Below are positions 1 to 12,400 of a stretch of 64,000 bases of DNA, in pieces. Position 1 is the stretch's first letter. Each line of letters opens with the position of its first letter. Origin of the DNA: Scandinavium goeteborgense (GTDB lineage Bacteria; Pseudomonadota; Gammaproteobacteria; Enterobacterales; Enterobacteriaceae); contig NZ_CP054058.1 in assembly GCF_003935895.2 (NCBI RefSeq), positions 3,887,177 through 3,951,176 on the forward strand, in the 5' to 3' direction. Under the pieces are notes generated by a model that was not told the DNA's origin, ran no database searches, and saw only the letters and a list, made by a program, of their open reading frames with translations. A program made the position numbers and the translations under genes.

Positions 1-176
1 ATTAACATAACTGAATAGTATATTAAGGTAATGGTGTGGTGATTTATAACTCAACTATGAATAATGCGCTCCAACGATAAGGGGTGCCGGCTTATATGCT
101 CTCTTTATCATCCCTCACTAGCTCTTGTTACTGTTAAAAGAGTGTTTTGCTAAAATTTTTCAATAAAGGAATACTG
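1..176. promoter_or_regulatory. Upstream region of the fimbrial operon
   Basis: An A/T-rich stretch with no gene. An extended -10-like TGCTAAAAT lies at 148-156, but it is very close to the ribosome site. No inverted repeats of a fim-type invertible switch were seen, although the region continues beyond the window's left edge. Confidence 0.35.
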
Positions 177-704
177 ATGAAAATGGATTCATTTTTCAAA
201 ATGAGCGTGCTGGCAGCCGGCATGGTTGCAGCAATGGGCGCAAATGCTGGTGATACCGGTACTCTGAATGTAACAGGTAGCATTATTGCAACTTCTTGTG
301 TTGTTGATGCAAGCAGCACCGCTGAAGTGCCAATGGGTAGCCTTTCTGCAACCGATTTCGCTGATGTGGGTGCCGTTTCTGAGAAGAAAGACATCACTCT
401 TAATCTGACTAGCTGCCCAGTTTCTCAGACCGGCGTAATGTTCACCGCTAACGGTGCATCTGATGCCGTTAACAACCAACTGCTGGCACTGTCTGCTGAT
501 TCAGAAGCCTCTGGCCTGGGTATTGCGATTTATAACAAAGGCGGCGCATTGATCCCAATGCATGCAGCTTCTGCAGCGGCTCCAATCAATGCTGAAACAG
601 GTGTTGCAACCATTAATCTGGAAGCGGCTGCAATGTCTACCGCTCAATCAGTTACCGGTGGTGCATTCAACGCAACAACGACTTTTGTTCTGTCTTATAA
701 CTAA
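177..704 (+). CDS. Fimbrial major subunit-like pilin (first copy)
   Basis: A 175-residue pilin exported to the periplasm and polymerised on the cell surface through the chaperone-usher route. The start ATG at 177 follows an AAAGGA ribosome site; an in-frame TTG at 147 lacks one. A signal peptide ends near ANA-GDT. The mature part has the usual two cysteines (in ATSCVV and TSCPV) and a C-terminal beta strand with penultimate Tyr (VLSYN) for donor-strand exchange. It is the first gene of a five-gene operon and is paralogous to the next gene: both carry an SC-x-V-x-ASSTA pattern. Which of the two is the main shaft protein cannot be told from sequence. Confidence 0.85.
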   Translation: MKMDSFFKMSVLAAGMVAAMGANAGDTGTLNVTGSIIATSCVVDASSTAEVPMGSLSATDFADVGAVSEKKDITLNLTSCPVSQTGVMFTANGASDAVNNQLLALSADSEASGLGIAIYNKGGALIPMHAASAAAPINAETGVATINLEAAAMSTAQSVTGGAFNATTTFVLSYN

Positions 705-776
705 TATTTCCGAATTATTGACCTGCTGCTCAAAGCAACACGTTAATAATATTTGGTAAAAAGGATTAAACCGCTC

Positions 777-1310
777 ATGAATATGAAAAAATTAAGTGCT
801 GCTGTAGTTGTTATGTTGGGTCTGGGTGTTTCTGCAGCTCAAGCAGAAGATGGGTCCCTGAACTTCACCGGTGATGTGAGTTCAAGTTCTTGTTCTGTTG
901 CTGCAAGCAGCACAGCTCTGACTGTTAACTTTGATGGTTACGCTGCAACATCATTAGACGGCATGGCTCCAGGCATGACTTCTGGAGGCTTACAGAAACC
1001 TTTCAGCATTACGCTGGCTGGCTGCCCAGAAGGTGTAACGGTTGCCAAAATTAAGCTTGATGGTAAAACTTCTGGCATTATCCCGAACGCATTCGTAGGT
1101 AATTCAACCGCAAGTTATGTTGGTATCGTTATTTCTGATGCTGAAACCGGTGCAGTTATTACACCAAAAGCTTTTGGTAGCGATAAAGCCATTCATGCTG
1201 GTTCAGACAATGTCCTGAACTACCTCGTTGGTTTAACCAAAACCTCTGAAAGCGCTGCTGGTGCCGGTACCATTGACGTACCAGTAACCTTCACCATGTC
1301 TTACGAGTAA
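777..1310 (+). CDS. Fimbrial major subunit-like pilin (second copy)
   Basis: A 177-residue pilin. The ATG at 777 has AAGGA upstream at 761-765; a second ATG lies at 783. A signal peptide ends near AQA-EDG. The mature protein has a Cys pair (SSCSV and AGCPE) and a terminal strand ending TMSYE, as in FimA/PapA-type subunits. It follows the first pilin by about 70 bases and is separated from the chaperone gene by a hairpin at 1344-1367. It is similar in size and pattern to the first pilin but clearly diverged, so it is either an old duplication or a second structural component. The symbol is withheld because the fimbrial type is not identified. Confidence 0.83.
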   Translation: MNMKKLSAAVVVMLGLGVSAAQAEDGSLNFTGDVSSSSCSVAASSTALTVNFDGYAATSLDGMAPGMTSGGLQKPFSITLAGCPEGVTVAKIKLDGKTSGIIPNAFVGNSTASYVGIVISDAETGAVITPKAFGSDKAIHAGSDNVLNYLVGLTKTSESAAGAGTIDVPVTFTMSYE

Positions 1311-1343
1311 TTACTTCTGTAATACGTGTGTATTTTAAATAAG

Positions 1344-1370
1344 ATGGCTGAGCTAATGCTCAGCCATTTC
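1344..1370 (+). terminator. Hairpin between pilin genes and chaperone gene
   Basis: A perfect 10-bp stem (ATGGCTGAGC with its complement) around a TAAT loop follows the second pilin, then a weak TTTC tract. It probably terminates part of the transcripts, or protects the pilin mRNA from 3' decay. That would make pilin outnumber usher and adhesin. The role is inferred; the palindrome is seen directly. Confidence 0.6.
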
Positions 1371-1426
1371 ATCTAATCACCTCAATATTACAGTGAGATT
1401 ATTACCTTTAACTTCCAAGGTTAATT

Positions 1427-2101
1427 ATGCATTATTTAAAAAAAGCCATCCTACCGTTAGCATTGATCGCTGTTTCCGCGCCTTCATTTGCAGGTTTTTC
1501 TGTGGGTGCCACCCGTGTTATTTATAACGGAAACCAGAAAGAAGCGTCCCTCTCCGTTAAAAACACCGAAGACTCAAACATCTATCTGATTCGCTCTTGG
1601 GTTAGCTCGGATAAAGCGGGAGAGAAAGTCCCTTTTATTATCACGCCACCACTGTTCCGCATAGAGCCGGGCCAGGATAATGCTGTCCGTATTACGCAGA
1701 CGTCATCGGCCTTGCCACAGGATAAAGAGTCTGTTTACTGGATCAATACCCTGGCAATTCCGCCCGCTTCCAAAGAAAAAAACTCTCTGCAATTTTCCAT
1801 TAACACCCGTATTAAGTTGATCTATCGCCCAACCGCATTGAATAACAAAGATGCCATTGGCAAAGCTTATCAGCAACTCACTTTTACCCATTCAGGTAAT
1901 ACCATCACCGCTAACAATCCAACACCTTATTATGTGAACATGACAAAGGTTAATGTCGGCGGCAAAGAAATGAAAGAAGGTTATATGGTTCCACCAAAAT
2001 CCTCATTAAAAATTGAGGACGCCCCAGCAGGCAACAGCATCAGCTGGCAGGCTATTAATGATTTCGGCGGATTGACAGAAAAAGCCAACGCATCGATGTA
2101 A
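1427..2101 (+). CDS. Periplasmic fimbrial chaperone (PapD/FimC family)
   Basis: A 224-residue periplasmic chaperone that caps pilin subunits by donor-strand complementation and delivers them to the usher. A signal peptide ends at SFA-GFS. The N-terminal domain carries the conserved Arg of the subunit-anchoring pair in GATRVIY, and the matching Lys is in the RIKLIYRP segment at about residue 130. The hydrophobic G1 strand of alternating residues follows (QLTFTHSG). Length is normal for the family (about 220-240). It lies between the pilins and the usher, the usual order, and is followed by the usher gene after 39 bases. Confidence 0.92.
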   Translation: MHYLKKAILPLALIAVSAPSFAGFSVGATRVIYNGNQKEASLSVKNTEDSNIYLIRSWVSSDKAGEKVPFIITPPLFRIEPGQDNAVRITQTSSALPQDKESVYWINTLAIPPASKEKNSLQFSINTRIKLIYRPTALNNKDAIGKAYQQLTFTHSGNTITANNPTPYYVNMTKVNVGGKEMKEGYMVPPKSSLKIEDAPAGNSISWQAINDFGGLTEKANASM

Positions 2102-2140
2102 CCCAGTCGAAAAAATTAAAATCGAGAATGTCTATTAATT

Positions 2141-4798
2141 ATGGAAAGTAACAATATTAAAAATATTCAGGAAAAAGACAGCGTCAGAGGAAAATGTAAT
2201 AAAAAAGGGAGTGGTGCAGTGAAGGGGAACCGTACTGCCTGCTCTTTTTTATTAAAACCCTTATCATTTTTCATATTGTTATCCTTACCCGGGTTTGCTT
2301 CTTCTGCTGAAACTTTTAACCCTGAAATGCTCAAAGCTATCGGTGATGGCGGTGATCTGCAAGACGTTAATCTTGACTATTTCGCCGAAAAGGGCGGGCA
2401 GATGCCCGGTACGTATCAGGTCGATATTTATCTCAATAACCAGCAGGTGGATTCTCGGAGCATAGAGTTTGTCAGCCTTCCGGATGCTCCGGGTAAGCTC
2501 TACGGCAGTATTACGCCGGCAGAAATGGCAGATTATGGGGTTAAGCTGGACACCTTCCCGGATCTGAAAGCCGTTCCGCCAGACGCTAAGCTGACTAAAC
2601 CGCTGAGTGCGTATGTTCCACAGGCGACTGAAAACCTTGATTTAAGCCGCAAGCGCTATGACATCACCGTACCTCAAATCGGTGTAAATATGCGCCCACG
2701 CAATTCGGTTGACCAAAAACGCTGGGATAACGGCATCGCGGCTTTTATGCTCAACTATAGCTATTCTGGCTCGACCACTGAGCATGATAATAGCGGTCAG
2801 TCCCAAAGCAACTTCATCAACCTACGGGCTGGGGTGAACCTTGCTGCATGGCGTTTACGTAATTACTCAACCTATAGCGAACAACACACTGATGGTTCGC
2901 ATGGTGGAAGTGACACGAATACCAGCAAGTTCGAGTCTATTAATACCTATTTGCAACGCGACGTGCATTTCTTGCAGGGCGGTCAGCTGACGCTCGGTGA
3001 GTATTCCACTCCCTCAGATGTCTTTGACAGCTTCCAGTTCACCGGTATTCAGCTGGCCTCTGATGACCAGATGTTGCCAGACTCGATGAACCAGTTTGCG
3101 CCGACGGTACGAGGCATTGCCAAATCGAATGCGCAGGTAAGCATTAAACAGAACGGCTACGTTATCTACCAAACCAACGTCTCACCTGGGCCATTTGCTA
3201 TTACGGATTTGTATCCGTCTGGTAACGGCGGTGATATGGAAGTAACGGTGACAGAGTCTGATGGTTCGACCACCAAATTCACGGTTGCCACCAGCTCCGT
3301 GCCGATTTTGCAACGAGAGGGTCGTTTCAAATATAACCTGGCATTGGGTCAATACCGTACCGGTAACGATGACACTGAAACACCTAAGTTCGTCCAGTTA
3401 TCCAATATTTACGGTTTGACTTCACGAACCACCGTTTATGGCGGTGTTCAGTATGCTGAAAATTACCGTTCCGCTAACGTGGGTGTCGGTTTTGACTTAG
3501 GAGCCGTGGGCGCCGTTTCATTTGACGCAACACAAGCAACCAGTGAGTTCGACAACGATACGCTGGGCACTCAAAAAGGTCAGTCCTACCGGGCGATGTA
3601 TGCCAAGAACTTCGAGGCGACTGACACCAACTTGCAGATCGCGGGCTATCGCTACTCCACAAAAGGCTTTTACGCCTTCAGTGACGTACAGGACTACCAA
3701 AAAGATACCGACAGCGATTTCGACAATTACAACCGCACTCACAACCAACGCAGCAAAATGCAGCTGTCCGTCAACCAGAACATTGGCGACTATGGTTCGA
3801 TTTATATCAGCGGAAGCCAGCAGGATTACTGGGGTGGAGACGGTAAAGAGAAACTGTTGCAGCTGGGATACAACACCAGCCTCTATGGCATCTCTTACGG
3901 CTTTAACTACAACTATTCCAAAAACCCAGGTATGACCGAAGCGGATCAGGTGTTTGCTTTCAATTTATCAGTCCCACTCGACAAATTTATGGGGCCATCC
4001 GGTTCATGGGCGACCTACAGCATGAACACCAAGCGCCACGGTTCGACCGTTCAGCAGGCTGGCGTCAGCGGTACATTGCTGGAAGACCGGAATCTGAGTT
4101 ATGCCGTCCAGCAAGGGTATGAAAACCAAGGTAATGGAGCCTCCGGCAACGCCAGCCTGGATTATAAAGGCGGTTCTGGCGAAGCAAACCTTGGCTACAG
4201 CTACGACCAGGATACCCGTCAGTGGAACTACGGCCTTCAGGGCGGTGTGCTGATCCACCAAAACGGCATCACGCTGTCACAACCGATGGGCGATACCGTC
4301 GCGCTGGTGAAAGCACCGGGCGCTGATGACGTTAGAGTAGAAAACAACAGTGGCGTTCATACCGACGGTCGCGGCTATGCCGTTGTGCCTTACGCCCAGC
4401 CTTACCGCAAAAACAGCGTAGCCCTGGAAACCGAAAGTTTTGGTGATGATGTGGATATGGATATGAGCAGCCAGACTGTCATTCCAACCCGTGGCGCCGT
4501 TGTAGTGGCCGATTTCAAAACTCGCGTTGGCCAGCGTGCATTGGTACAGCTGTTATTTATGGGCAAACCGGTGCCGTTTGGTGCCACGGTTAGCCTGTTA
4601 GATAAAGAAAGTACCGTCACCGGCATTGTCAGCGAAAACGGTGAAGTGTACTTAACCGGCCTGCCGGAAAGCGGCACTATCCGGGCGAAATGGGGCAACA
4701 GCAGCAACGAACAGTGCAAAGGCACTTACTCGCTGGCCAGCAGCAATGCCAGTGACCCGTCTGCGCTGATCAAACAAATTACGGCGCAATGCCAGTAA
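2141..4798 (+). CDS. Outer-membrane fimbrial usher (FimD/PapC family)
   Basis: An 885-residue usher that forms the outer-membrane pore, receives chaperone-subunit complexes and secretes the fimbria. The mature N-terminal domain begins near ETFNPEML. A long beta-barrel with a plug segment follows, and the C-terminal domain holds a Cys pair (NEQCKG and AQCQ). The ATG at 2141 gives a charged extension of about 26 residues before the hydrophobic signal. A GTG at 2219 (codon 27, AAGGGA just upstream) would give a more typical leader, so the start is uncertain. It is followed 16 bases later by the adhesin gene. Confidence 0.93.
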   Translation: MESNNIKNIQEKDSVRGKCNKKGSGAVKGNRTACSFLLKPLSFFILLSLPGFASSAETFNPEMLKAIGDGGDLQDVNLDYFAEKGGQMPGTYQVDIYLNNQQVDSRSIEFVSLPDAPGKLYGSITPAEMADYGVKLDTFPDLKAVPPDAKLTKPLSAYVPQATENLDLSRKRYDITVPQIGVNMRPRNSVDQKRWDNGIAAFMLNYSYSGSTTEHDNSGQSQSNFINLRAGVNLAAWRLRNYSTYSEQHTDGSHGGSDTNTSKFESINTYLQRDVHFLQGGQLTLGEYSTPSDVFDSFQFTGIQLASDDQMLPDSMNQFAPTVRGIAKSNAQVSIKQNGYVIYQTNVSPGPFAITDLYPSGNGGDMEVTVTESDGSTTKFTVATSSVPILQREGRFKYNLALGQYRTGNDDTETPKFVQLSNIYGLTSRTTVYGGVQYAENYRSANVGVGFDLGAVGAVSFDATQATSEFDNDTLGTQKGQSYRAMYAKNFEATDTNLQIAGYRYSTKGFYAFSDVQDYQKDTDSDFDNYNRTHNQRSKMQLSVNQNIGDYGSIYISGSQQDYWGGDGKEKLLQLGYNTSLYGISYGFNYNYSKNPGMTEADQVFAFNLSVPLDKFMGPSGSWATYSMNTKRHGSTVQQAGVSGTLLEDRNLSYAVQQGYENQGNGASGNASLDYKGGSGEANLGYSYDQDTRQWNYGLQGGVLIHQNGITLSQPMGDTVALVKAPGADDVRVENNSGVHTDGRGYAVVPYAQPYRKNSVALETESFGDDVDMDMSSQTVIPTRGAVVVADFKTRVGQRALVQLLFMGKPVPFGATVSLLDKESTVTGIVSENGEVYLTGLPESGTIRAKWGNSSNEQCKGTYSLASSNASDPSALIKQITAQCQ

Positions 4799-4814
4799 GG
4801 CATGAGGAAGTAAC

Positions 4815-5780
4815 ATGAACAATTTCATCGGAAAGTTAAAAAAAATTGGCTCCACAAATACGTGTCTGCGGTTGCTGCTGGCAGTGCTGTTATTATCCTG
4901 TGGCGTGCATAACGCCATGGCGGTCTGTACTTACCCCAGCACACAACCACAGATTACGGTTAATCAGAGCTTTACCACGCAGCAAGACTCACCAGTCGGC
5001 ATGACGCTATCGACGACGACGTTTAATCAGCAGTATAAGGTCGCTGAGAATTGTATTGGCTCGTATACTCTTTTTGGAAAAGAGAATACCGGCACGTATC
5101 CGACAATAGGTAACAACAACACGTTTAAAAGCGGAGTAGAAGGGGTTGGAATTAGGGTCACCATTGGCCCATACAAACTGTCGCCCTCTAGTTTGATGTA
5201 CGGTACTTACGGTGACGGTACCAGCCCGATTTATATTCAGGATATTAAAGTTGAGTTCGTCAAAACAGGCGATATTACTCCTGGCACGATGACATCGGGG
5301 AAAATAGGCACCGTTGAGATACAAGACGATGCAGGAACAAAAGATGCACTGACTATTAATATAGGGTCAGTCAATGTTAAGCAGGCATCGTGTGAGATAA
5401 CCGGCTCCAGCGCGATCCCCGTCCCGATGGGCAAAGTCATGAAAGAAGATTTTCAGGGCAAAAACTCAACGTTGTCGTCCCGAGATATTAATATCCCACT
5501 GCAATGCAGCGCAGGTACCCATGTCAATATCAATTTCGACGCATTGTCGTCATTAGGTAACGGTATCATTGATCTGACTGCCGGCGGGGCAGAAGGTGTA
5601 GGTATTCAGCTGAAACTTAACAGTATCCCGGTTGAATTTAACAAGACCTTATTTGTGGCGGAAGCGACCCAACAAGGGGCATTCGTCATCCCTCTGACGG
5701 CGGCCTATATTCAAACAGCTGATACGATCAAAACGGGCTTAGTGAATGCAGTCGCCAATTTCACGGTAACCTACCAGTAA
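4815..5780 (+). CDS. Two-domain fimbrial tip adhesin
   Basis: A 321-residue protein placed last in the operon, as tip adhesins usually are. Its start is preceded by GAGGAAG. A signal peptide ends near AMA-VCT. The N-terminal half (about residues 37-190, Cys in VCTYP and AENCIG) is unlike pilins and is the presumed receptor-binding domain. The C-terminal half (about 195-321) is a pilin domain with its own Cys pair (ASCEI and LQCSA) and a final strand ending TVTYQ. The ligand cannot be inferred. A single pilin domain plus a lectin-like domain is the FimH/MrkD-type arrangement; no close named homologue is recognised. Confidence 0.8.
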   Translation: MNNFIGKLKKIGSTNTCLRLLLAVLLLSCGVHNAMAVCTYPSTQPQITVNQSFTTQQDSPVGMTLSTTTFNQQYKVAENCIGSYTLFGKENTGTYPTIGNNNTFKSGVEGVGIRVTIGPYKLSPSSLMYGTYGDGTSPIYIQDIKVEFVKTGDITPGTMTSGKIGTVEIQDDAGTKDALTINIGSVNVKQASCEITGSSAIPVPMGKVMKEDFQGKNSTLSSRDINIPLQCSAGTHVNINFDALSSLGNGIIDLTAGGAEGVGIQLKLNSIPVEFNKTLFVAEATQQGAFVIPLTAAYIQTADTIKTGLVNAVANFTVTYQ

Positions 5781-5785
5781 GACTG

Positions 5786-5827
5786 AACGTCTGACGGGCT
5801 GTTTCTCAAACCTGTCAGACGTTTTCA
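5786..5827 (+). terminator. Terminator of the fimbrial operon
   Basis: A perfect 10-bp inverted repeat (AACGTCTGAC at 5786-5795, complement at 5814-5823) follows the adhesin stop codon and runs into TTTTC. It closes the five-gene operon. Confidence 0.75.
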
Positions 5828-5865
5828 TCGATAACAACAACGCTGCCCTGGCTGCAAAATTTATC

Positions 5866-5897
5866 AAAAAAAAACCGCATGGAAATCTCCATACGGT
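5866..5897 (-). terminator. Terminator of folA
   Basis: On the minus strand a stem of about 10 bp with one non-Watson-Crick position (5874-5897) is followed by an uninterrupted run of T. It sits directly past the folA stop codon. Confidence 0.8.
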
Positions 5898-5918
5898 TCA
5901 TCTGATGGACCCTACTTA

Positions 5919-8368
<2,450 letters not shown>

Positions 8369-8376
<8 letters not shown>

Positions 8377-8899
8377 GATGCACCTCCTGCCACTCGAGCA
8401 AACGCTGTTTGTAATGCCGGGCCTGGGCAACAAGCGTTTCATCGTCACAGATAAAGGTGCAATGCATGGCGAAAGGTTGCAGCCAGTTCAGGCCGCAGTA
8501 CAGCGCCGTCGCCTGCAATGGCTGCGCCAGCACGTCAAAACCGGGGAAACTGCCAATCGAGAAATGATCGTCTCCGCCGCCGGTAGTGACCGCCCACATC
8601 AGGCTTTTACCGTGCAGCGCTTTTCCGCCGTGCCCGTAGGCCCAGCCGTGAGACAGGACTTTATCAATCCAGAGTTTGAGGAGCGGCGGCACGCTGTACC
8701 ACTGCATCGGATGCTGCCAGATGACCAGGTCGGCGCGGGAAAGCGCCTCCTGCTCAGCGGCAATGTCGATATTGAAATCGGGATAGAGGTGATACAGAGA
8801 GCGAATTTCTACGCCGTCGATTTCCCTTGCCTGCTCAAGCATCCGTTTATTCGCATGCGAATGCTGCGGATAAGGATGCGCATAAATAATCAAAATCAT
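8369..8899 (-). CDS. kefF: KefC ancillary quinone oxidoreductase KefF
   Basis: A 176-residue flavodoxin-fold NAD(P)H oxidoreductase that binds and fully activates KefC and can also reduce electrophilic quinones. The N-terminal [11 protein letters not shown] is the FMN-binding entry of the family, and the WQHPMQWYS segment lies in the flavin-site region. Length equals the E. coli protein. It is first in a two-gene operon with kefC. Confidence 0.96.
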
Positions 8900-8973
8900 C
8901 TGTTAGCCTGTTTTGCACTTCATTGTTTTATCAGCAAAGTGTAGTCAGTTAACTGCCAGGCTAACAGCGAAGA

Positions 8974-9207
8974 TTAGTTATCCAGTTCGCCCATGGATTG
9001 AACCTGATCGCGGTTGATCTGCTCGGTCTTACCGGTTTCGGCATTTTTGTAGGAAACCAGGCCGGTGTCGCTATCAACCTCTGGCTTACCGTCGGTGACG
9101 ATAGTTTTACCATCGGTGGTTTTCAGCGCCTGATTTGAGGAACAACCCGCGACGGTAAACAGTGCTGCGGCGGCAAAAATAGACGTGATGAGAAGATTGT
9201 TACGCAT
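8974..9207 (-). CDS. Small YgdI/YgdR-family (DUF903) lipoprotein
   Basis: A 77-residue predicted lipoprotein. The ATG at 9207 has a GGGAGAA ribosome site. A hydrophobic signal ends in a lipobox (VAGC-SSN), so the mature N-terminus would be a lipidated Cys. The short beta-rich remainder (TTDGKTIVTDGKP, then ISYK-like VSYK) is the DUF903 pattern shared with E. coli YgdI and YgdR. It stands alone between kefF and carB, where K-12 has the cai/fix region. Its function is unknown in the family. Confidence 0.85.
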   Translation of the reverse strand: MRNNLLITSIFAAAALFTVAGCSSNQALKTTDGKTIVTDGKPEVDSDTGLVSYKNAETGKTEQINRDQVQSMGELDN

Positions 9208-9370
9208 GGTGTTCTCCCTTGCTCTTACGTTATGAATGGTTATCTGTTTAACCACTTTAGGCTAACTGACTGAACGCAGATGGAAAACCAGAACACTCTG
9301 AGAGGGAGAAATGAGGGGGATTCGCTTACGCCCGGCGACGCTCTGCTTGCCTGGCCGACTCGGTGAGAGG

Positions 9371-9407
9371 TGCATGCCCGGCAAGCGCGAGCGCCGCCGG
9401 GCATGCA
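9371..9407. repeat. REP-like palindrome after carB
   Basis: A perfect 12-bp GC-rich inverted repeat (9371-9382 and 9396-9407) around a 13-base loop lies just past the carB stop codon. Composition is typical of enterobacterial REP elements. It may stabilise or terminate the carAB transcript. Confidence 0.75.
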
Positions 9408-9416
9408 GAGTCAATA

Positions 9417-12400
9417 TTACTTATTAATCTGCGCGTGCATTTCCTGCACCGAAATCACCTTCTCGGTCGCATCCGCGTTCAGCGCCATGGCTGTCGCGAA
9501 ACCGCCGTTCAGGGTGGTGTCGTAATGCACTTTGTATTGCAGCGCGCTGCGGCGAATCAGCTTGGAGTCTTCAATCGCCTGACGCCCTTCGGTGGTGTTG
9601 ATGATGTAGGTGTATTCGCCATTCTTGATACGGTCCTGAATGTGCGGCCGACCTTCATGCACCTTATTCACCAGGCGTGGGTTAATACCCGCTTCGCCCA
9701 GCACAACGGCAGTCCCGTGGGTCGCATCCAGTTCGAAGCCCTGTTTCAGCAGTTTTGCCGCCAGATCTACCACACGCTCTTTGTCGCCTTCACGCACGGA
9801 GAGCAGCGCACGGCCCTGCTTCTTCATGGTGGAGTTGCTGCCGAGCTGCGCTTTTGCGAACGCTTCAGCGAAGGTACGGCCCACGCCCATCACTTCCCCG
9901 GTAGAGCGCATTTCTGGCCCTAACAGCGGGTCAACGCCCGGGAATTTGTTGAACGGCAGCACCACTTCTTTCACCGAATAGTACGGCGGGATGATCTCTT
10001 CCAGGTGGCCCTGCTGCGCCAGCGTCTGACCGACCATCACGCGCGCCGCCACTTTCGCCAGCGGCAGGCCGGTGGCTTTGGAGACGAACGGTACGGTACG
10101 TGCCGCACGCGGGTTGACTTCAATCAGATACACTTCGTTGTCTTTTACGGCGAACTGGACGTTCATCAGGCCACGAACCTGCAGCTCGAAGGCCAGTTTC
10201 TGCACCTGCTGACGCATCACATCCTGAATTTCTTTGCTCAGGGTATACGCTGGCAGCGAACATGCGGAGTCACCGGAGTGAACGCCAGCCTGTTCGATGT
10301 GTTCCATGATGCCGCCAATCAGCACGTTTTCGCCGTCGCAGATAGCATCCACGTCCACTTCAACCGCATCGTCGAGGAAACGGTCCAGCAGCACTGGCGC
10401 ATCGTTAGAGACGCTGACCGCGGTCTGGAAGTAGCGACGCAGGTCAGCTTCGTCATACACGATTTCCATCGCACGACCGCCGAGCACGTAGGACGGGCGC
10501 ACCACCAGCGGATAGCCAATCTCTTTCGCTTTCTCTACCGCCATTTCAATCGCGGTCACGGTGGCGTTCGCAGGCTGTTTCAGCTTCAGGCGGTCAACCG
10601 CCTGCTGGAAACGTTCACGGTCTTCTGCACGGTCGATAGCATCCGGGCTGGTACCGATAATCGGCACGCCAGCAGCTTCCAGTGCACGCGCCAGTTTCAG
10701 CGGAGTCTGGCCACCATACTGCACGATAACGCCCTTAGGCTTCTCGATGCGCACGATTTCGAGCACATCTTCGAAGGTCACCGGCTCGAAGTACAGGCGG
10801 TCTGAGGTGTCGTAATCGGTAGAAACCGTTTCCGGGTTACAGTTGACCATGATGGTCTCGTAACCGTCTTCACGCAGCGCCAGCGAGGCGTGTACGCAGC
10901 AGTAATCGAATTCGATACCCTGACCGATACGGTTCGGGCCGCCGCCGAGGACCATGATTTTGTCGCGGTCAACGGACGGGTTCGCTTCACACTCGTCTTC
11001 GTACGTGGAGTACATGTACGCGGTGTCGGTGGAGAATTCTGCCGCACAGGTGTCCACGCGCTTGTAAACCGGGTGCAGGTTATATTGCTCACGCAGCTTG
11101 CGGATTTCCGACTCGCGAACGCCCGCCAGTTTCGCCAGACGTGCATCGGCGAAGCCTTTGCGCTTCAGCGCGCGCAGGAAGTCTGCGTTCAGGCCGGTAA
11201 TACCGACTTCTGCCACGTTCTCTTCAAGGCGTACCAGCTCTTCAATCTGCACCAGGAACCAGCGATCGATGTTGGTCAGGTTGAAGACGCCATCTACGGA
11301 CAGGCCCGCACGGAAGGCATCCGCGATGTACCAGATACGCTCGGCGCCCGCGTCTTTCAGCTCGCGGCGAATCTTGGTCAGCGCTTCCGGGTCATCCAGG
11401 CTGACTTTCGGGTCGAAACCGGTGGCGCCCACTTCCAGGCCACGCAGCGCTTTCTGCAAGGATTCCTGCTGAGTGCGGCCAATCGCCATCACTTCGCCGA
11501 CGGATTTCATCTGCGTGGTCAGGCGGTCGTTTGCGCCGACAAATTTCTCGAAGTTAAAGCGAGGAATTTTGGTCACAACGTAGTCGATGGACGGTTCGAA
11601 CGAGGCTGGCGTTTTGCCGCCGGTGATGTCGTTCATCAGCTCGTCGAGGGTGTAACCCACGGCCAGTTTCGCTGCCACTTTGGCAATCGGGAAACCGGTC
11701 GCTTTAGACGCCAGCGCGGAAGAACGTGACACGCGCGGGTTCATTTCGATAACAATCAGACGACCGTTTTTCGGGTTCACGGAGAACTGAACGTTAGAAC
11801 CGCCGGTTTCCACGCCGATTTCACGCAGTACCGCCATCGAGGCGTTACGCATGATTTGGTATTCTTTGTCGGTCAGGGTCTGCGCCGGGGCCACAGTGAT
11901 GGAGTCACCGGTGTGGATCCCCATCGCATCGAAGTTTTCGATAGAGCAGACGATGATGCAGTTGTCGTTTTTATCACGCACCACTTCCATCTCGTACTCT
12001 TTCCAGCCAATCAGCGACTCATCAATCAGCAGCTCTTTGGTTGGGGAAAGATCCAGACCGCGTTCGCAAATCTCTTCGAACTCTTCACGGTTGTAGGCAA
12101 TACCGCCGCCGGTGCCACCCATGGTGAAGGACGGACGGATGATGCACGGATAACCGACGTCAGCGGCAACCGCCAGCGCTTCTTCCATCGTGTGTGCAAT
12201 GCCGGAGCGCGCGGTGTCGAGGCCGATTTTCTTCATCGCTACGTCGAAACGACGGCGGTCTTCTGCTTTATCAATCGCGTCAGCCGTGGCGCCAATCATG
12301 GTCACGCCGAACTCTTCCAGCACGCCCTGACGTTCCAGTTCCAGCGCGCAGTTCAGTGCCGTCTGGCCGCCCATGGTTGGCAGCACCGCATCCGGACGCT

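Noticed and set aside
147..176. Upstream TTG start for the first pilin
   Set aside because: It lacks a ribosome site, while the ATG at 177 has AAAGGA and begins a normal signal peptide.
1..176. Phase-variable invertible promoter for the fimbrial operon
   Set aside because: No inverted repeats or recombinase gene are visible, though the left edge limits this.
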